Shown one piece after another: positions 25,606 to 35,224 of a stretch of DNA of 58,317 nt. This stretch comes from Acidimicrobiaceae bacterium. Lineage in GTDB: Bacteria; Actinomycetota; Acidimicrobiia; Acidimicrobiales; RAAP-2. Each line of letters starts with the position of its first letter. The stretch's first letter is position 1. The stretch spans positions 21,628-79,944 of the forward strand of contig PLHJ01000012.1 in the NCBI GenBank assembly GCA_003138895.1, read 5' to 3'. A program made the position numbers and the translations under genes. The notes beneath the pieces were generated by a model. That model ran no database searches and was not told the DNA's origin. It worked only from the letters and a program-made list of their open reading frames with translations.

Positions 25606-26306
25606 TACATACTCCCCGCCGGCTCATCGATGCCGTAGACGCCTCGAACTTGGTCACGAATAAGTTCACCCTTGTCGAGTTCGATAACGCGTCGACGCAT
25701 CCGGTCGACGAGGGCTTTATCGTGGGTTGCCATAACAACCGTCGTTCCCGTTCGGTTAATGCGCTCAAGCAAGGACATGATTGCTTCGGAGTTTGTTGGG
25801 TCAAGGTTTCCGGTCGGTTCGTCGGCCAGCAAGATAAGAGGTCGATTGACGAAGGCGCGAGCCACCGCAACTCGCTGTTGCTCGCCACCGGACAATTCGT
25901 TCGGAAGGTTGTTTGCCTTATCGCCCAGTCCCACGAGTTCCAAAATCTGCGGTACCTGCGTATCAACCGTCGATCGAGGTCGACCGATTACTTCAAGACC
26001 GAAGGCGACGTTCTCGGAGACTGTTTTGTTGGGCAGTAAGCGAAAGTCCTGGAAAACGCAGCCAATGTTTCGTCGCAAGTACGGTACGCGCCACTTCGGC
26101 AATGCTCCAATATCGCGCCCCGCCTCAAGAATTCGACCCGAATCGGGTAATTCTTCACGGAGCAAGAGTCGAAGAAAAGTGGTCTTTCCTGATCCCGACG
26201 ACCCGACGAGGAAGATGAATTCACCCTTTTCGACGTCCAACGAAATGTCCCGCAGCGCCAGCGTGCCGTTCTTGTACGTCTTCGTGACGTTCTCAAAACG
26301 GATCAT
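25605..26306 (-). CDS. ftsE: Cell-division ATP-binding protein FtsE
   Basis: A 233-residue ABC ATPase. It shows Walker [14 protein letters not shown] near residue 35, the FtsE-typical [12 protein letters not shown], the signature [14 protein letters not shown], and Walker [15 protein letters not shown]. It is the nucleotide-binding partner of FtsX, whose gene follows with a 1-bp overlap. The 112-bp spacer after prfB shows no clear terminator; a promoter for ftsEX there is possible but not evident. Confidence 0.97.
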   Translation of the reverse strand: MIRFENVTKTYKNGTLALRDISLDVEKGEFIFLVGSSGSGKTTFLRLLLREELPDSGRILEAGRDIGALPKWRVPYLRRNIGCVFQDFRLLPNKTVSENVAFGLEVIGRPRSTVDTQVPQILELVGLGDKANNLPNELSGGEQQRVAVARAFVNRPLILLADEPTGNLDPTNSEAIMSLLERINRTGTTVVMATHDKALVDRMRRRVIELDKGELIRDQVRGVYGIDEPAGSM

Positions 26307-26418
26307 TACTTAGCCCTCTCAGCAGGTGTCGACGAGTCTTTAACAACACTCGGAGTTCAATACAACCATTCTAGTTTGGCACTTCCACCGCCTGGCGCCA
26401 CGAAAACTCAATGATTTC

Positions 26419-27564
26419 TTACGAACTCGCTCGTTGTCGGCGTAACTCTGCTTCCATGAAATCATCGATATCACCGTCGAGAACACTGTCCACGTTGCCC
26501 GTTTCAAAATCTGATCGATGATCCTTCACGAGTTGATACGGCGCCATGACGTAACTACGAATCTGAGAGCCCCAGGCGTTGTCACCACGGTCGCCGCTCA
26601 GTGCATTCATCTCGGCTCGTCGCTCTTGGCGAGCCCGATCGGCCAACTTCGACGCCAGAATCTGCATGGCGCGGGCGCGATTTTGGTGTTGCGAACGCTC
26701 ATTTTGGCAACTGACGACTATTCCGGTGGGCAAGTGCGTGATGCGAATGGCCGAGTCAGTCTTGTTGACGTGTTGACCCCCGGCACCCGATGACCGGTAC
26801 GTATCGACGCGGAGATCTTTTTCGTCAATCTCAATTTCCCCGGCGTCATCGTCAAGCAGTGGCGTGACATCAAAGCTCGCAAAACTGGTCTGTCGACGGG
26901 CTTGCGAATCGAACGGACTCATACGTACTAACCGGTGTACCCCACGTTCGGCGGCTAACCACCCGTAGGCAAATCGCCCGTGCACGATAAACGTCGCAGA
27001 TAAGAGGCCCGCCTCTTGTCCCTCAGTTACTTCGTCGACTTCCACGCTGAACCCTCGTCGCTCAGCCCATCGGCCGTACATACGAAGCAGCATTTCCGTC
27101 CAGTCCTGCGCATCGGTGCCGCCAGCGCCGGCGTGCAATTCCACGATGGCGTCGTGTTCATCGTAGGGACCGCTTAAGAGACTCTGAAGTTCAAGTGCGG
27201 TGAGCGACAACTGCAATTGCGTAATCGTCTGTGCCAATTCGTCCAGTAGCGAGACGTCCGCACTGCCGGCATCGAGCGCTTCTTGTGACATTTCGCGAAG
27301 CGTGCTGCCGTCATCGAGCGCTCGTCGTAATTCATCGAACGAGTCCAGGTCATTGGTGAGTCGGCCAAGTTCAGTCGTGACCTCGCGGGCTCGGTCCTGG
27401 TTATCCCAAAGATTTGGATTAGCGGCCAACGCCGTCAGTTCCTCGTGTCGCTTTCGCTTGTCGTCGACACTCAAGTATTCGTGCGCGGCGTTCCAGCGTT
27501 CTTCGAGTTCCTCTAACGCCACCCCAGCTTCGCGTTGGGCGTTTTCCGCCTTAAGGTCGGCCAT
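26419..27564 (-). CDS. prfB: Peptide chain release factor 2
   Basis: 381 residues, RF2, which releases polypeptides at UGA and UAA. It has the stop-recognition tripeptide SPF in RMSPFDSQARRQTSF and the catalytic GGQ in GAGGQHVNKTDSAIR. The ATG at 27564 gives a normal RF2 N-terminus and overlaps the secA 3' end by 14 bp. A longer upstream frame lies inside secA and is ignored. There is no internal UGA, so the programmed +1 frameshift of many bacterial prfB genes is absent. Confidence 0.96.
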   Translation of the reverse strand: MADLKAENAQREAGVALEELEERWNAAHEYLSVDDKRKRHEELTALAANPNLWDNQDRAREVTTELGRLTNDLDSFDELRRALDDGSTLREMSQEALDAGSADVSLLDELAQTITQLQLSLTALELQSLLSGPYDEHDAIVELHAGAGGTDAQDWTEMLLRMYGRWAERRGFSVEVDEVTEGQEAGLLSATFIVHGRFAYGWLAAERGVHRLVRMSPFDSQARRQTSFASFDVTPLLDDDAGEIEIDEKDLRVDTYRSSGAGGQHVNKTDSAIRITHLPTGIVVSCQNERSQHQNRARAMQILASKLADRARQERRAEMNALSGDRGDNAWGSQIRSYVMAPYQLVKDHRSDFETGNVDSVLDGDIDDFMEAELRRQRASS

Positions 27565-30223
27565 GGCACTGCTTGAACTTGCGCCCAGAGCCACACCAGC
27601 ACGGTTCGTTACGGCCCAACTTGTCATTGGGAACACCGGGCGCTGAGGGCGTCTTTGCCGCAACGTTGTGGGCGGGAAGCCCCATAGCGCCCTCAGCAGC
27701 AATCTCTTCGTTGGTGCTGGCCATCGCGAGAGCGTCTTCGGCTTGGGGAGGCGCCGTTGCTTCAATGTGCGTTACGTATCGAACAAAGTCATCGTCCACC
27801 GACTCGAGGAGGTGCTCGAACATCGTAAAACCTTCTTTTTGCCACGCCACGAGAGGATCCTGCTGGGCCACGGCTCGAAGGTGAATGCCGTCACGTAAAT
27901 AATCCATGTCCGAGAGATGGTCGCGCCAACGTTGGTCGAGGATTTGCAGCAAGATGTCGCGTTCAATTTCCTTGGCCATTTCAAGACCGCCCGGATAACC
28001 GTCGCACTTTTGTTCGTAGAACGTCTGTGCGTCTTCCACGAGAATTTCCGCGAGATGATCCGTATCCTCACTCGCCCGCAGCGCTTCCTCGTTTACACGA
28101 ACGGGGTAGTAATTCTGAAGTTCCAAGTGGAGTTTCTCAATGTCCCATTCTTCGGCGTAGGTATTGCCGCAGTAGGTGTCAACGAGTTCAACGACCTTGT
28201 CGGTAATAAGTCCCAGTGTCTCTTCGTGAATGTCGTCGCCATCTATGACCTGTTGGCGTCGTCCGTAGATGACTTTTCGTTGTTCGTTCATGACTTCGTC
28301 GTACTTCAGAACGTCTTTTCGAATCTCGGCGTTTCGTCCCTCAACTGTGTTCTGTGCTCGTTCAATAGCCTTGGCGACCATTTTTGCTTCTATAGCCTCG
28401 TCATCATTCATGGTGCGGTCCATGACCCAACTAACGGCGCCCGTTGCGAACAAGCGCATCAATTCATCTTCCAGCGAGAGGTAGAAACGGCTTTCACCGG
28501 GGTCGCCCTGTCGTCCCGCTCGTCCACGGAGTTGATTGTCAATTCGTCGTGATTCGTGGCGTTCGGTACCGAGCACGTAGAGACCACCGAGGGCGCGCAC
28601 TTCTTTGCCTTCAATATCGGTTTCCGCAACAAGCGCGTCGTAGGCAGCTTGGTAGGCCTCTTCGTAACCTTCGGTACCTACTTCAAAACCCTTCGCGCGA
28701 ACATCGCGAACGGCGAGCCCTTCAGCGTTTCCACCGAGGATGATGTCAACACCACGTCCCGCCATGTTGGTCGCGACGGTGATGGCGTGCTTCCGACCCG
28801 CTTGCGCCACAATTTCTGCCTCGCGAAAGTGCTGCTTCGCGTTCAGAACCTCGTGTTTGATCCCCGCCTTGGAAAGTGCACGAGATAGCTTCTCCGATTT
28901 TTCCACCGACGCGGTACCGAGCAGAACCGGCTGGCCCCGGTCAAAACGCTCTAAGACGTCTTCGACAATCGCGGCAAACTTGGCGTCTTCAGTTTTGTAG
29001 ATGAGATCAGGCTCATCCAATCGGACCATTTCACGGTGAGTGGGAATCGGAACAACGGTCAAGCCGTAGGTGCCACCGAATTCACCAGCTTCGGTTTCGG
29101 CAGTACCGGTCATACCCGACAACTTTTCGTAGAGGCGGAAATAGTTCTGCAGCGTCACCGTGGCCCATGTGTGATTCTCTTCTTGGATTCGTACGCGTTC
29201 TTTTGCTTCAACGGCTTGGTGGAGGCCATCAGACCAACGACGACCGTCCAGCGTGCGACCAGTGAATTCGTCAATGATCTTTACTTCACCGGCGTCAACC
29301 AAATAGTCCTTGTCGCGGTGGAAGAGTTCTTTCGCGCGAAGCGCCTGGCCCAACTGGTGGACGTAGTTCGTGGACACCGCGTCGTAGAGATTGTTCACGC
29401 CGAGAGCTTTTTCGACTTTTTCGATGCCCGACTCCGTTGGCATGACGGACTTTTTTTCCTCATCGACTTCGTAATCTTCGTCGCGCGTCAGCGTGCGCAC
29501 AATGGAAGCGAATTGGTAATACAACTTCGTGACGTCCGAGGACGGCCCAGAAATAATGAGCGGCGTACGAGCTTCGTCAATCAAAATTGAGTCCACTTCG
29601 TCGACAATGGCGTAGGGGTGACCGCGTTGCACCATTTGGTCGCGACGTCGGGCCATGTTGTCGCGCAAATAATCAAAACCAAATTCAGTGTTCGTGCCGT
29701 AGGTTATGTCGCTCGCGTAGGCAATGCGCTTTTCGTCAAAGTCCGAAAGGTCCGGTCCGACGCGACCAACCGTGAGTCCCAAGAAACCGTGAAGTTGACC
29801 CATCCAGTTCGCGTCACGTGTCGCGAGGTAATCGTTCACCGTAACAATGTGCACACCTTTTTCGGCGAGCGCGTTCAGATAGACCGGCAACGTAGAGACC
29901 AACGTCTTTCCTTCACCGGTTTTCATTTCCGCAATCCAACCAAAGTGCAACGCCATGCCACCCATGAGTTGCACGTCGTAGTGGCGCTGTCCAAGAACGC
30001 GTGTTGACGCTTCACGAACGACGGCAAAGGATTCAATGAGCAAATCGTCCAGCGTTTCGCCGGCTTTCAGGCGGCCTCGGAATTCGTCGGTCTTGGCGCG
30101 AAGTTGGGCATCGCTCAGGGCGGCCATTTCCTCAGCGAGGTCGTTGATGGGCCCCACGAGTTCGGCGAGTTGCCGTACTCGCTTACCTTCACCTGCTCGA
30201 AGAACCTTGCTAAAAACGCTCAT
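27551..30223 (-). CDS. secA: Preprotein translocase ATPase SecA
   Basis: An 890-residue SecA that drives protein export through SecYEG. It has the DEAD-type motor with Walker A MKTGEGKTLVS near residue 100, TYGTNTEFGFDYLRDN, the preprotein cross-linking domain, NMAGRGVDIILGG and QLRGRAGRQGDPGESRFYLS in the second motor domain, and a C-terminal zinc finger CWCGSGRKFKQCHG. Full length. It heads the minus-strand run secA-prfB-ftsE-ftsX. Confidence 0.98.
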   Translation of the reverse strand: MSVFSKVLRAGEGKRVRQLAELVGPINDLAEEMAALSDAQLRAKTDEFRGRLKAGETLDDLLIESFAVVREASTRVLGQRHYDVQLMGGMALHFGWIAEMKTGEGKTLVSTLPVYLNALAEKGVHIVTVNDYLATRDANWMGQLHGFLGLTVGRVGPDLSDFDEKRIAYASDITYGTNTEFGFDYLRDNMARRRDQMVQRGHPYAIVDEVDSILIDEARTPLIISGPSSDVTKLYYQFASIVRTLTRDEDYEVDEEKKSVMPTESGIEKVEKALGVNNLYDAVSTNYVHQLGQALRAKELFHRDKDYLVDAGEVKIIDEFTGRTLDGRRWSDGLHQAVEAKERVRIQEENHTWATVTLQNYFRLYEKLSGMTGTAETEAGEFGGTYGLTVVPIPTHREMVRLDEPDLIYKTEDAKFAAIVEDVLERFDRGQPVLLGTASVEKSEKLSRALSKAGIKHEVLNAKQHFREAEIVAQAGRKHAITVATNMAGRGVDIILGGNAEGLAVRDVRAKGFEVGTEGYEEAYQAAYDALVAETDIEGKEVRALGGLYVLGTERHESRRIDNQLRGRAGRQGDPGESRFYLSLEDELMRLFATGAVSWVMDRTMNDDEAIEAKMVAKAIERAQNTVEGRNAEIRKDVLKYDEVMNEQRKVIYGRRQQVIDGDDIHEETLGLITDKVVELVDTYCGNTYAEEWDIEKLHLELQNYYPVRVNEEALRASEDTDHLAEILVEDAQTFYEQKCDGYPGGLEMAKEIERDILLQILDQRWRDHLSDMDYLRDGIHLRAVAQQDPLVAWQKEGFTMFEHLLESVDDDFVRYVTHIEATAPPQAEDALAMASTNEEIAAEGAMGLPAHNVAAKTPSAPGVPNDKLGRNEPCWCGSGRKFKQCHGRP

Positions 30224-30557
30224 ATCGACATTCAGCCTACCGGTCGTGGAAGAAAGTTAAATAAGGGGCTGCGGGTGACTGACCTGATCTTTTACCCCAC
30301 ACTTGCCTGCAGCAGTGTCCGTACGGGCTTCGGCAGTTAAAAACTCTCCCAAGCCTTATTCGCACACTTCACCGTCTTTGGGCGTCGCCACGTTGGTAAC
30401 GCCCAAGCAGGACCTACTTCTAAACCGCGCCATGCTCAACGTCAAAAAGACGTCTTACGTGGGTCGTTTTGCCCGCGGCTGGCATCGACTTTCAACCACA
30501 GACTCACCCGCAGCCCTATCCGGAGTCTAGAACCAGGGCTCACTACACTTTCTTTGT
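30224..30557. other. 334-bp intergenic region between divergent secA and the DoxX-like gene
   Basis: No gene is recognised. It should hold promoters for secA (minus) and the DoxX-like gene (plus). GGGCGT and ACGCCC near 30379-30403 can pair as a 6-bp stem with a 13-nt loop, which is weak. A 75-codon plus-strand frame across it has no family features. Confidence 0.5.
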
Positions 30558-30908
30558 ATGCATCCCTTGTCCGTAATCCTCAGCATTTTCTTCATCATTG
30601 TCTGTTTTGCGACGTCGGCAATGGATTTTCAGCACAACCCACGCATTGTGGAGACCATGAAGCGCTTTCACATGCCGACCAATTTCGAATTGGTGGCTGG
30701 CGTCGTAAAGGTCCTGGCGGCACTGGCACTACTCGCGGGACTCGTGCGCGGTCATTCACACGGCTCGATCGTCATTACAACCTCAATATGTCTAACGCTC
30801 TACTTCTTCATCGCCGTGGTGTTCCACGTACGAGCTAAGGACAAGTTTTTGGACATCGCACCCGCGTTCGTCCTCTTCCTTCTGGCCTTTATTCTCGCCG
30901 TTGGCTAA
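30558..30908 (+). CDS. DoxX-like small membrane protein
   Basis: 116 residues with four predicted membrane helices (about 4-20, 45-62, 70-90, 97-115) and FHMPTNFELVAGVVKVLAALALL, typical of the DoxX-like family of small membrane proteins with no firmly assigned function. Its stop interlocks with the end of the convergent glycosyltransferase gene in a 4-bp CTAA overlap. Confidence 0.75.
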   Translation: MHPLSVILSIFFIIVCFATSAMDFQHNPRIVETMKRFHMPTNFELVAGVVKVLAALALLAGLVRGHSHGSIVITTSICLTLYFFIAVVFHVRAKDKFLDIAPAFVLFLLAFILAVG

Positions 30909-31741
30909 TCGTGCCCTTTGCCTACGAGCAAAACGAGGCCAAGGCGTAGTAACAAAACACTGATAGCGAGTGGCGCCAACAAACGGCGCCAGCCACTCGC
31001 TGTCTGCCATTCAAAACGGATGGCACTGCGGTGATGGGCAATGGTCATGGCCCTGGGAGCTCGCTTGCGTGAGACGCCCTCAACGTGCGTGACCACTGCA
31101 TCAAGGTCCGCGTCAACGCGGTAGTTCGAATGTCCAACACGCCAGCAAAGATCCATATCCTCGCCAAACATGAAATACCTTTCATCAAAACCACCAACTA
31201 GTTCGTACACCGAGCGTCGAACAAGGAACAACGCGCCCGAGACCCAATCGACGCGCCCGTTTTTGCCGGGCGAACGATACTGCTTGGTCCACGGATTGTT
31301 CTTCCACCACGGTGAAAGAAGCGCGTGCGTACCAGCGAGAAAAACATTCGGAAATCGGCGCACCGATGGGTACGTGGAGCCGTCAGAACTGACAATTTTT
31401 GGCCCGACGAGACCTACGTCAGGGTGTTCATCCAAAAAAGCGATCAGCGATGCCACGGCCCCTTCGTGCACGACGACGTCGGGATTGGAAACGAGCAGAT
31501 ACTCACTCGCCCGAGTGAACGCCACGCCTCGATTAACTCCTCGTCCATAGCCAAGATTGACGCCGGGCTGCACCAAAGTTACGTCGATGCCGCTGAGAAC
31601 CTCATTCGCACTCCCCTCGGTTCCGTTTTCAACGACCACGATGTCTGAGACACCATTTTGGCGAAGTGACGAAATGCAATTGACCAACGAGTCGCCGGCG
31701 TGGAAGTCGACAATGACGGCAGCAACGCGAGAATTTGTCAT
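30905..31741 (-). CDS. wbbL: Family 2 glycosyltransferase, WbbL-type rhamnosyltransferase
   Basis: A 278-residue GT-A fold enzyme. It has VVVENGTEGS, LGYGRGVNRGVAF, LLVSNPDVVVHEGAV with the nucleotide/metal site, and GGFDERYFMFGEDMDLCWR, the acceptor/catalytic region of WbbL-like enzymes. A hydrophobic C-terminal segment (LAISVLLLRLGLVLLV) may attach it to the membrane. In mycobacteria WbbL adds rhamnose from dTDP-rhamnose to the polyprenyl-linked arabinogalactan linker. The rmlD gene directly upstream, whose stop abuts this start, supports rhamnose as donor. The acceptor in this organism is inference. Confidence 0.82.
   Translation of the reverse strand: MTNSRVAAVIVDFHAGDSLVNCISSLRQNGVSDIVVVENGTEGSANEVLSGIDVTLVQPGVNLGYGRGVNRGVAFTRASEYLLVSNPDVVVHEGAVASLIAFLDEHPDVGLVGPKIVSSDGSTYPSVRRFPNVFLAGTHALLSPWWKNNPWTKQYRSPGKNGRVDWVSGALFLVRRSVYELVGGFDERYFMFGEDMDLCWRVGHSNYRVDADLDAVVTHVEGVSRKRAPRAMTIAHHRSAIRFEWQTASGWRRLLAPLAISVLLLRLGLVLLVGKGHD
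30965..31001. repeat. Strong imperfect inverted repeat inside the 3' end of wbbL
   Basis: AGCGAGTGGC (30965-30974) pairs with GCCACTCGCT (30992-31001), and an inner GCC/GGC extends the stem with a small bulge. It lies within coding sequence close to the stop and close to the convergent DoxX-like gene. It could form a stable RNA hairpin on either strand and act as a processing or pausing signal. Confidence 0.5.
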
Positions 31742-32659
31742 TTACAACTCGGCTCTCGCCGCTAACAACCGCTCGACACCGTCGTGCCAACCCGGAAGCG
31801 GTTCCCAGCCGGCGCCGCACCATTTGTCGATTAACAAGTCGCTTCTAGCGGGACGCGCGGCCGGTGGCGCGGGATCAAGTTCGTTGGTCGAAATTGCCGT
31901 TACGAAATCGGGACCTTGTTCGAGCAAATCACCCGTGTAACGGGCAATGTCGTACCACGTGGCGTCACCGACATTCGCCACGTGCCACCGACCACCGGGG
32001 CGATCTCGAATCATGGTTACTATTGCTCGCGCCAAGTCAGCCGCGAACGTTGCCGTACCGCGCTGATCATTAACAAATCGCACTCGCTCATTTTGTGCCG
32101 CACGAGAAGCGATCACGTGGAGAACATTTCTTCCGCGTACGCCCATTACCCACGAAGTGCGAACAATGGTGTCATCCGGTGCGCAGAGTTCCTCGCCCGC
32201 CAACTTTGTTCTTCCGTACACGTTGAGAGGACCCGTCGCGTCGTCTTCGACGTAGCCGGCACCTTTTTCACCGTCAAACACGTAATCCGTTGAAATAGTG
32301 ATGAAGTGTGCTCCGACACTTTGACAGGCCTGGGACAAAAAGCCCGTGGCGCTCGCGTTCACAGCAAAGCAGTTGGATTCGTCACTCTCCGCTCGGTCCA
32401 CGGCCGTGTACGCGGCGAGGTTCACCACAACGTCGGGTCGCACGTTCGTAAACGAGCGTCGTACTGATTCGTCATCGGTGATGTCGAGCTCGTGATGACT
32501 AAGGGCCAGCACTTCGAACTCTCGACTGTCGACTAAGCGTCCGTCAGGTTCAAACGTTGCACTGGCCCCGGGAGGTCGTACGCCCGCCAACGTGTCAATA
32601 AGGTCAAGGCCCACTTGCCCATTGGCGCCAGTAACGACCACACGTTGGGCTCGGCTCAC
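31742..32659 (-). CDS. rmlD: dTDP-4-dehydrorhamnose reductase
   Basis: A 305-residue short-chain dehydrogenase-type reductase that makes dTDP-L-rhamnose. VVTGANGQVGLDLI is the NAD(P)-binding loop, VVNLAAYTAVDRAESDE is the RmlD signature, ISTDYVFDGEKGAGYVEDD contains the catalytic YxxxK-type region together with YGRTKLAGEE, and IVRTSWVMG follows. It overlaps birA by GTGA and abuts wbbL, so the three genes form one transcription unit. Confidence 0.95.
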   Translation of the reverse strand: MSRAQRVVVTGANGQVGLDLIDTLAGVRPPGASATFEPDGRLVDSREFEVLALSHHELDITDDESVRRSFTNVRPDVVVNLAAYTAVDRAESDESNCFAVNASATGFLSQACQSVGAHFITISTDYVFDGEKGAGYVEDDATGPLNVYGRTKLAGEELCAPDDTIVRTSWVMGVRGRNVLHVIASRAAQNERVRFVNDQRGTATFAADLARAIVTMIRDRPGGRWHVANVGDATWYDIARYTGDLLEQGPDFVTAISTNELDPAPPAARPARSDLLIDKWCGAGWEPLPGWHDGVERLLAARAEL

Positions 32660-33414
32660 GAGACATCCTCATCAATCGTGCGAAGGTGCACCACGTCGCC
32701 GGTCACCAGCGTCATCTCGTCGCCATCGGAAGAAACCACGATTAAATGACCTTCGTCGGTAACGTCGGTGGCCACTGCCTCAAATGACCGCTCAAACTGT
32801 TCAATCCGAACACGTCGCCCCATGGTCGCCAACGCGCCGCGGTACTCATCGCGCAATTGACTTCGTCCTTCGGGCGAGTTCAATTGATCACAGCGAGTTT
32901 CGAGTTCTTCGAGGACCAAATCCAGAAGACCTCGAGGATCTAGCGTGACGCCCACTTCGTCTTTCACGCACGTGCCGTTCGCTTCTGGGGGACCCGGCCA
33001 CGTCAAGTTGAGGCCCACGCCCACCACAATGTACGAGCCTTTCTTCGGCGAACGCGACGCCTCTGCTAAAAGACCACCGATCTTTTTGTCGCCCACGACC
33101 AAGTCATTAGGCCACTTCAGTTTCGGTCGAACGCCGCTTTGTCGAACGAGTGCCGACCGCGTCGCGAGGGCTACCGCTGCCGTAGCGAGTTGGGCATCTT
33201 CGATTCTCAGTTCACGACGAAGTAGCACGGAAGTAAGCAGAGAGGCGTCTTTCGGCGCTTCCCAGCGCCGGTCGAGGCGGCCGCGACCGGCGGATTGGTG
33301 ACGAGCGAGCGCGACCAATCCCTCGGGTTCTTCGTCCATGGCCCGAGCCACCAGCCACGTATTCGTCGAATCAATATCGTCGAAGACGTTGACGCGCCAA
33401 ATAATAGGAATCAC
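32656..33414 (-). CDS. birA: Biotin--[acetyl-CoA-carboxylase] ligase
   Basis: About 252 residues from a GTG at 33414; a TTG at 33420 is an alternative. STNTWLVARA, the biotin/AMP loop SAGRGRLDRRWEAP near residue 42, LKWPNDLVVGDKKIGGLL and VGVGLNL are BirA hallmarks. There is no N-terminal DNA-binding domain, so it is the enzyme-only class I type. It attaches biotin to the carrier domain of carboxylases. The likely client, the acyl-CoA carboxylase alpha subunit, is divergent 64 bp away. Confidence 0.95.
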   Translation of the reverse strand: MIPIIWRVNVFDDIDSTNTWLVARAMDEEPEGLVALARHQSAGRGRLDRRWEAPKDASLLTSVLLRRELRIEDAQLATAAVALATRSALVRQSGVRPKLKWPNDLVVGDKKIGGLLAEASRSPKKGSYIVVGVGLNLTWPGPPEANGTCVKDEVGVTLDPRGLLDLVLEELETRCDQLNSPEGRSQLRDEYRGALATMGRRVRIEQFERSFEAVATDVTDEGHLIVVSSDGDEMTLVTGDVVHLRTIDEDVS

Positions 33415-33478
33415 GCTCAAACACTAGAGTTTTGCCATCGGGTGGTAGAAAAGAACCGAAACTATCCAGAGGATTCCC

Positions 33479-35224
33479 GTGCTGAAGAAAGTCTTGATCG
33501 CCAACCGCGGCGAAATTGCCGTTCGCGTTATCCGAACGTGTCGTGAAATGGGTATCGGCACCGTCGCCGTGTACTCCGAGCTTGATCGAAACGCGCTCCA
33601 CGTGCGACTCGCCGACGAGGCCTACGCTCTCGGTGGTCAGACGGCCGCCGAGAGCTATCTCAATACCGAAGCCATCCTTGACGTGATTGAGCGTTCCGGC
33701 GCCGACGCCGTGCACCCTGGTTACGGATTCTTTTCCGAAAATACGGACTTTGCGCGAGCTATTACGTCTCGTGGCGTCACGTTCATTGGACCACCACCCG
33801 AAGCCATTGAAGTGATGGGTGACAAAATTTCCTCACGATTGGCCGCCGAAAAAGCTGGTGTCCAAGGTGTGCCTGGACGATCGCAGACGTTAGAGAGCTT
33901 TCAAGAAGTTATTGATTTCGGTAACGAATTTGGCTGGCCCGTCGCCATCAAGGCTGCGTTTGGCGGTGGGGGACGAGGCATGAAGGTGGTGCGAAGCGCC
34001 GACGAAGCCGAGGAACTGTTGGAAAGCGCTCAGCGCGAAGCGCAAAGTTACTTCGGTCGTTCCGAGTGCTACGTCGAGCGCTATCTCACCTGGCCTCGCC
34101 ATGTCGAAATGCAAGTGCTAGCGGACCAACACGGCAACACGTTGTGGCTCGGCGAACGCGACTGCTCCGCTCAGCGACGTCACCAGAAGTTGATTGAGGA
34201 ATCACCGGCTCCTAATTTTCCCGAGAAGATTCGTAAAGCCATGGGTGAAGCGGCCGTCAAGGTGTCCAAGGCTTGCGGCTACGTGAACGCGGGCACGGTG
34301 GAGTTTCTCTACCAAGACAATGACTTCTTTTTTCTAGAAATGAATACCCGTCTGCAAGTTGAACATCCAGTGACCGAACTCGTCACGGGGCTTGACCTCG
34401 TGGAATGGCAACTGCGCATTGCTGCTGGCGAGAAATTGACGTTCGGTCAAAACGACATCGAGCGACGAGGACATTCCATCGAAGTGCGTATCAACGCCGA
34501 AGATCCGAGCGGTGGACGTTTCTCGCCCTCACCGGGCACCATTACGCGATTTGACCAGCCGTCGGGTCCGGGTGTGCGTCTCGACGCCGGCTACGCCGCC
34601 GGTGACACCATTTCGCAGTACTACGACAACCTCATTGCGAAACTCGTGGTCTGGGGCGATACTCGCGAAAAGGCTCGACGTCGGCTCCTTCGTGCCATTG
34701 AAGAAACCGTCATTGAAGGCGTGGCCACCACTTTGCCCGCGGACGTTGCCATTCTTGAGAGCGAAGAATTCGTCAAGGGTGAACACTCCACCAAATGGGT
34801 CGAAGAGAAGCTTGATTTGTCGAACCTCAAGGTCGCTCTGACTCCTGGCGTCGAAGTAGGTGACGGCACCGTTCGTCGTGACGTCACCACGGAAGTCAAT
34901 GGACGTCGCATTGAAGTTGCCATGTGGCTACCCGAAGATGCGGGTGGCGCGAGTGCCAGCACGGCACAAAAGCCGAGGCGCGCGCATCATGCGGGTGTTA
35001 TTGGCAGCGGATCGGGAAAGGTTACGGTGCCCATGCAGGGCACCATCGTCAAGGTCGTTGCGGAAGTCGGCCAAGCCGTTGCGGCTGGTGACACGATCGT
35101 TATCCTCGAGGCCATGAAAATGGAGAACAGCGTCAACGCGGAAAAGGCCGGCGTCGTGAAACAAATCATGGTGGCAGCGGGCGACAGCGTGGGCGGAGGC
35201 GACGTCGTCGCGGTTGTGGAATGA
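33479..35224 (+). CDS. accA: Acetyl/propionyl-CoA carboxylase alpha subunit (biotin carboxylase + biotin carrier)
   Basis: 581 residues. The biotin carboxylase part occupies about 1-450, with KVLIANRGEIAVRVIRTCRE, the ATP-grasp glycine loop AFGGGGRGMKVV, ERDCSAQRRHQKLIEE, and EMNTRLQVEHPVTELVTG. The C-terminal biotinyl domain has ILEAMKMENSV, whose second Lys is the biotin attachment site. This fused layout is usual in actinomycetes. It starts at GTG with AGAGGA upstream. The M20 hydrolase gene follows with an ATGA overlap. No beta subunit is in the window, so the substrate (acetyl, propionyl or another acyl-CoA) is open. Confidence 0.95.
   Translation: MLKKVLIANRGEIAVRVIRTCREMGIGTVAVYSELDRNALHVRLADEAYALGGQTAAESYLNTEAILDVIERSGADAVHPGYGFFSENTDFARAITSRGVTFIGPPPEAIEVMGDKISSRLAAEKAGVQGVPGRSQTLESFQEVIDFGNEFGWPVAIKAAFGGGGRGMKVVRSADEAEELLESAQREAQSYFGRSECYVERYLTWPRHVEMQVLADQHGNTLWLGERDCSAQRRHQKLIEESPAPNFPEKIRKAMGEAAVKVSKACGYVNAGTVEFLYQDNDFFFLEMNTRLQVEHPVTELVTGLDLVEWQLRIAAGEKLTFGQNDIERRGHSIEVRINAEDPSGGRFSPSPGTITRFDQPSGPGVRLDAGYAAGDTISQYYDNLIAKLVVWGDTREKARRRLLRAIEETVIEGVATTLPADVAILESEEFVKGEHSTKWVEEKLDLSNLKVALTPGVEVGDGTVRRDVTTEVNGRRIEVAMWLPEDAGGASASTAQKPRRAHHAGVIGSGSGKVTVPMQGTIVKVVAEVGQAVAAGDTIVILEAMKMENSVNAEKAGVVKQIMVAAGDSVGGGDVVAVVE

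Noticed and set aside
27564..27765. Longer prfB start inside secA
   Set aside because: The extra 67 codons are a shadow of the secA C-terminus; the ATG at 27564 gives the normal RF2 N-terminus.
30303..30530. 75-codon plus-strand frame in the secA/DoxX gap
   Set aside because: No family resemblance and no convincing ribosome-binding site; probably chance.
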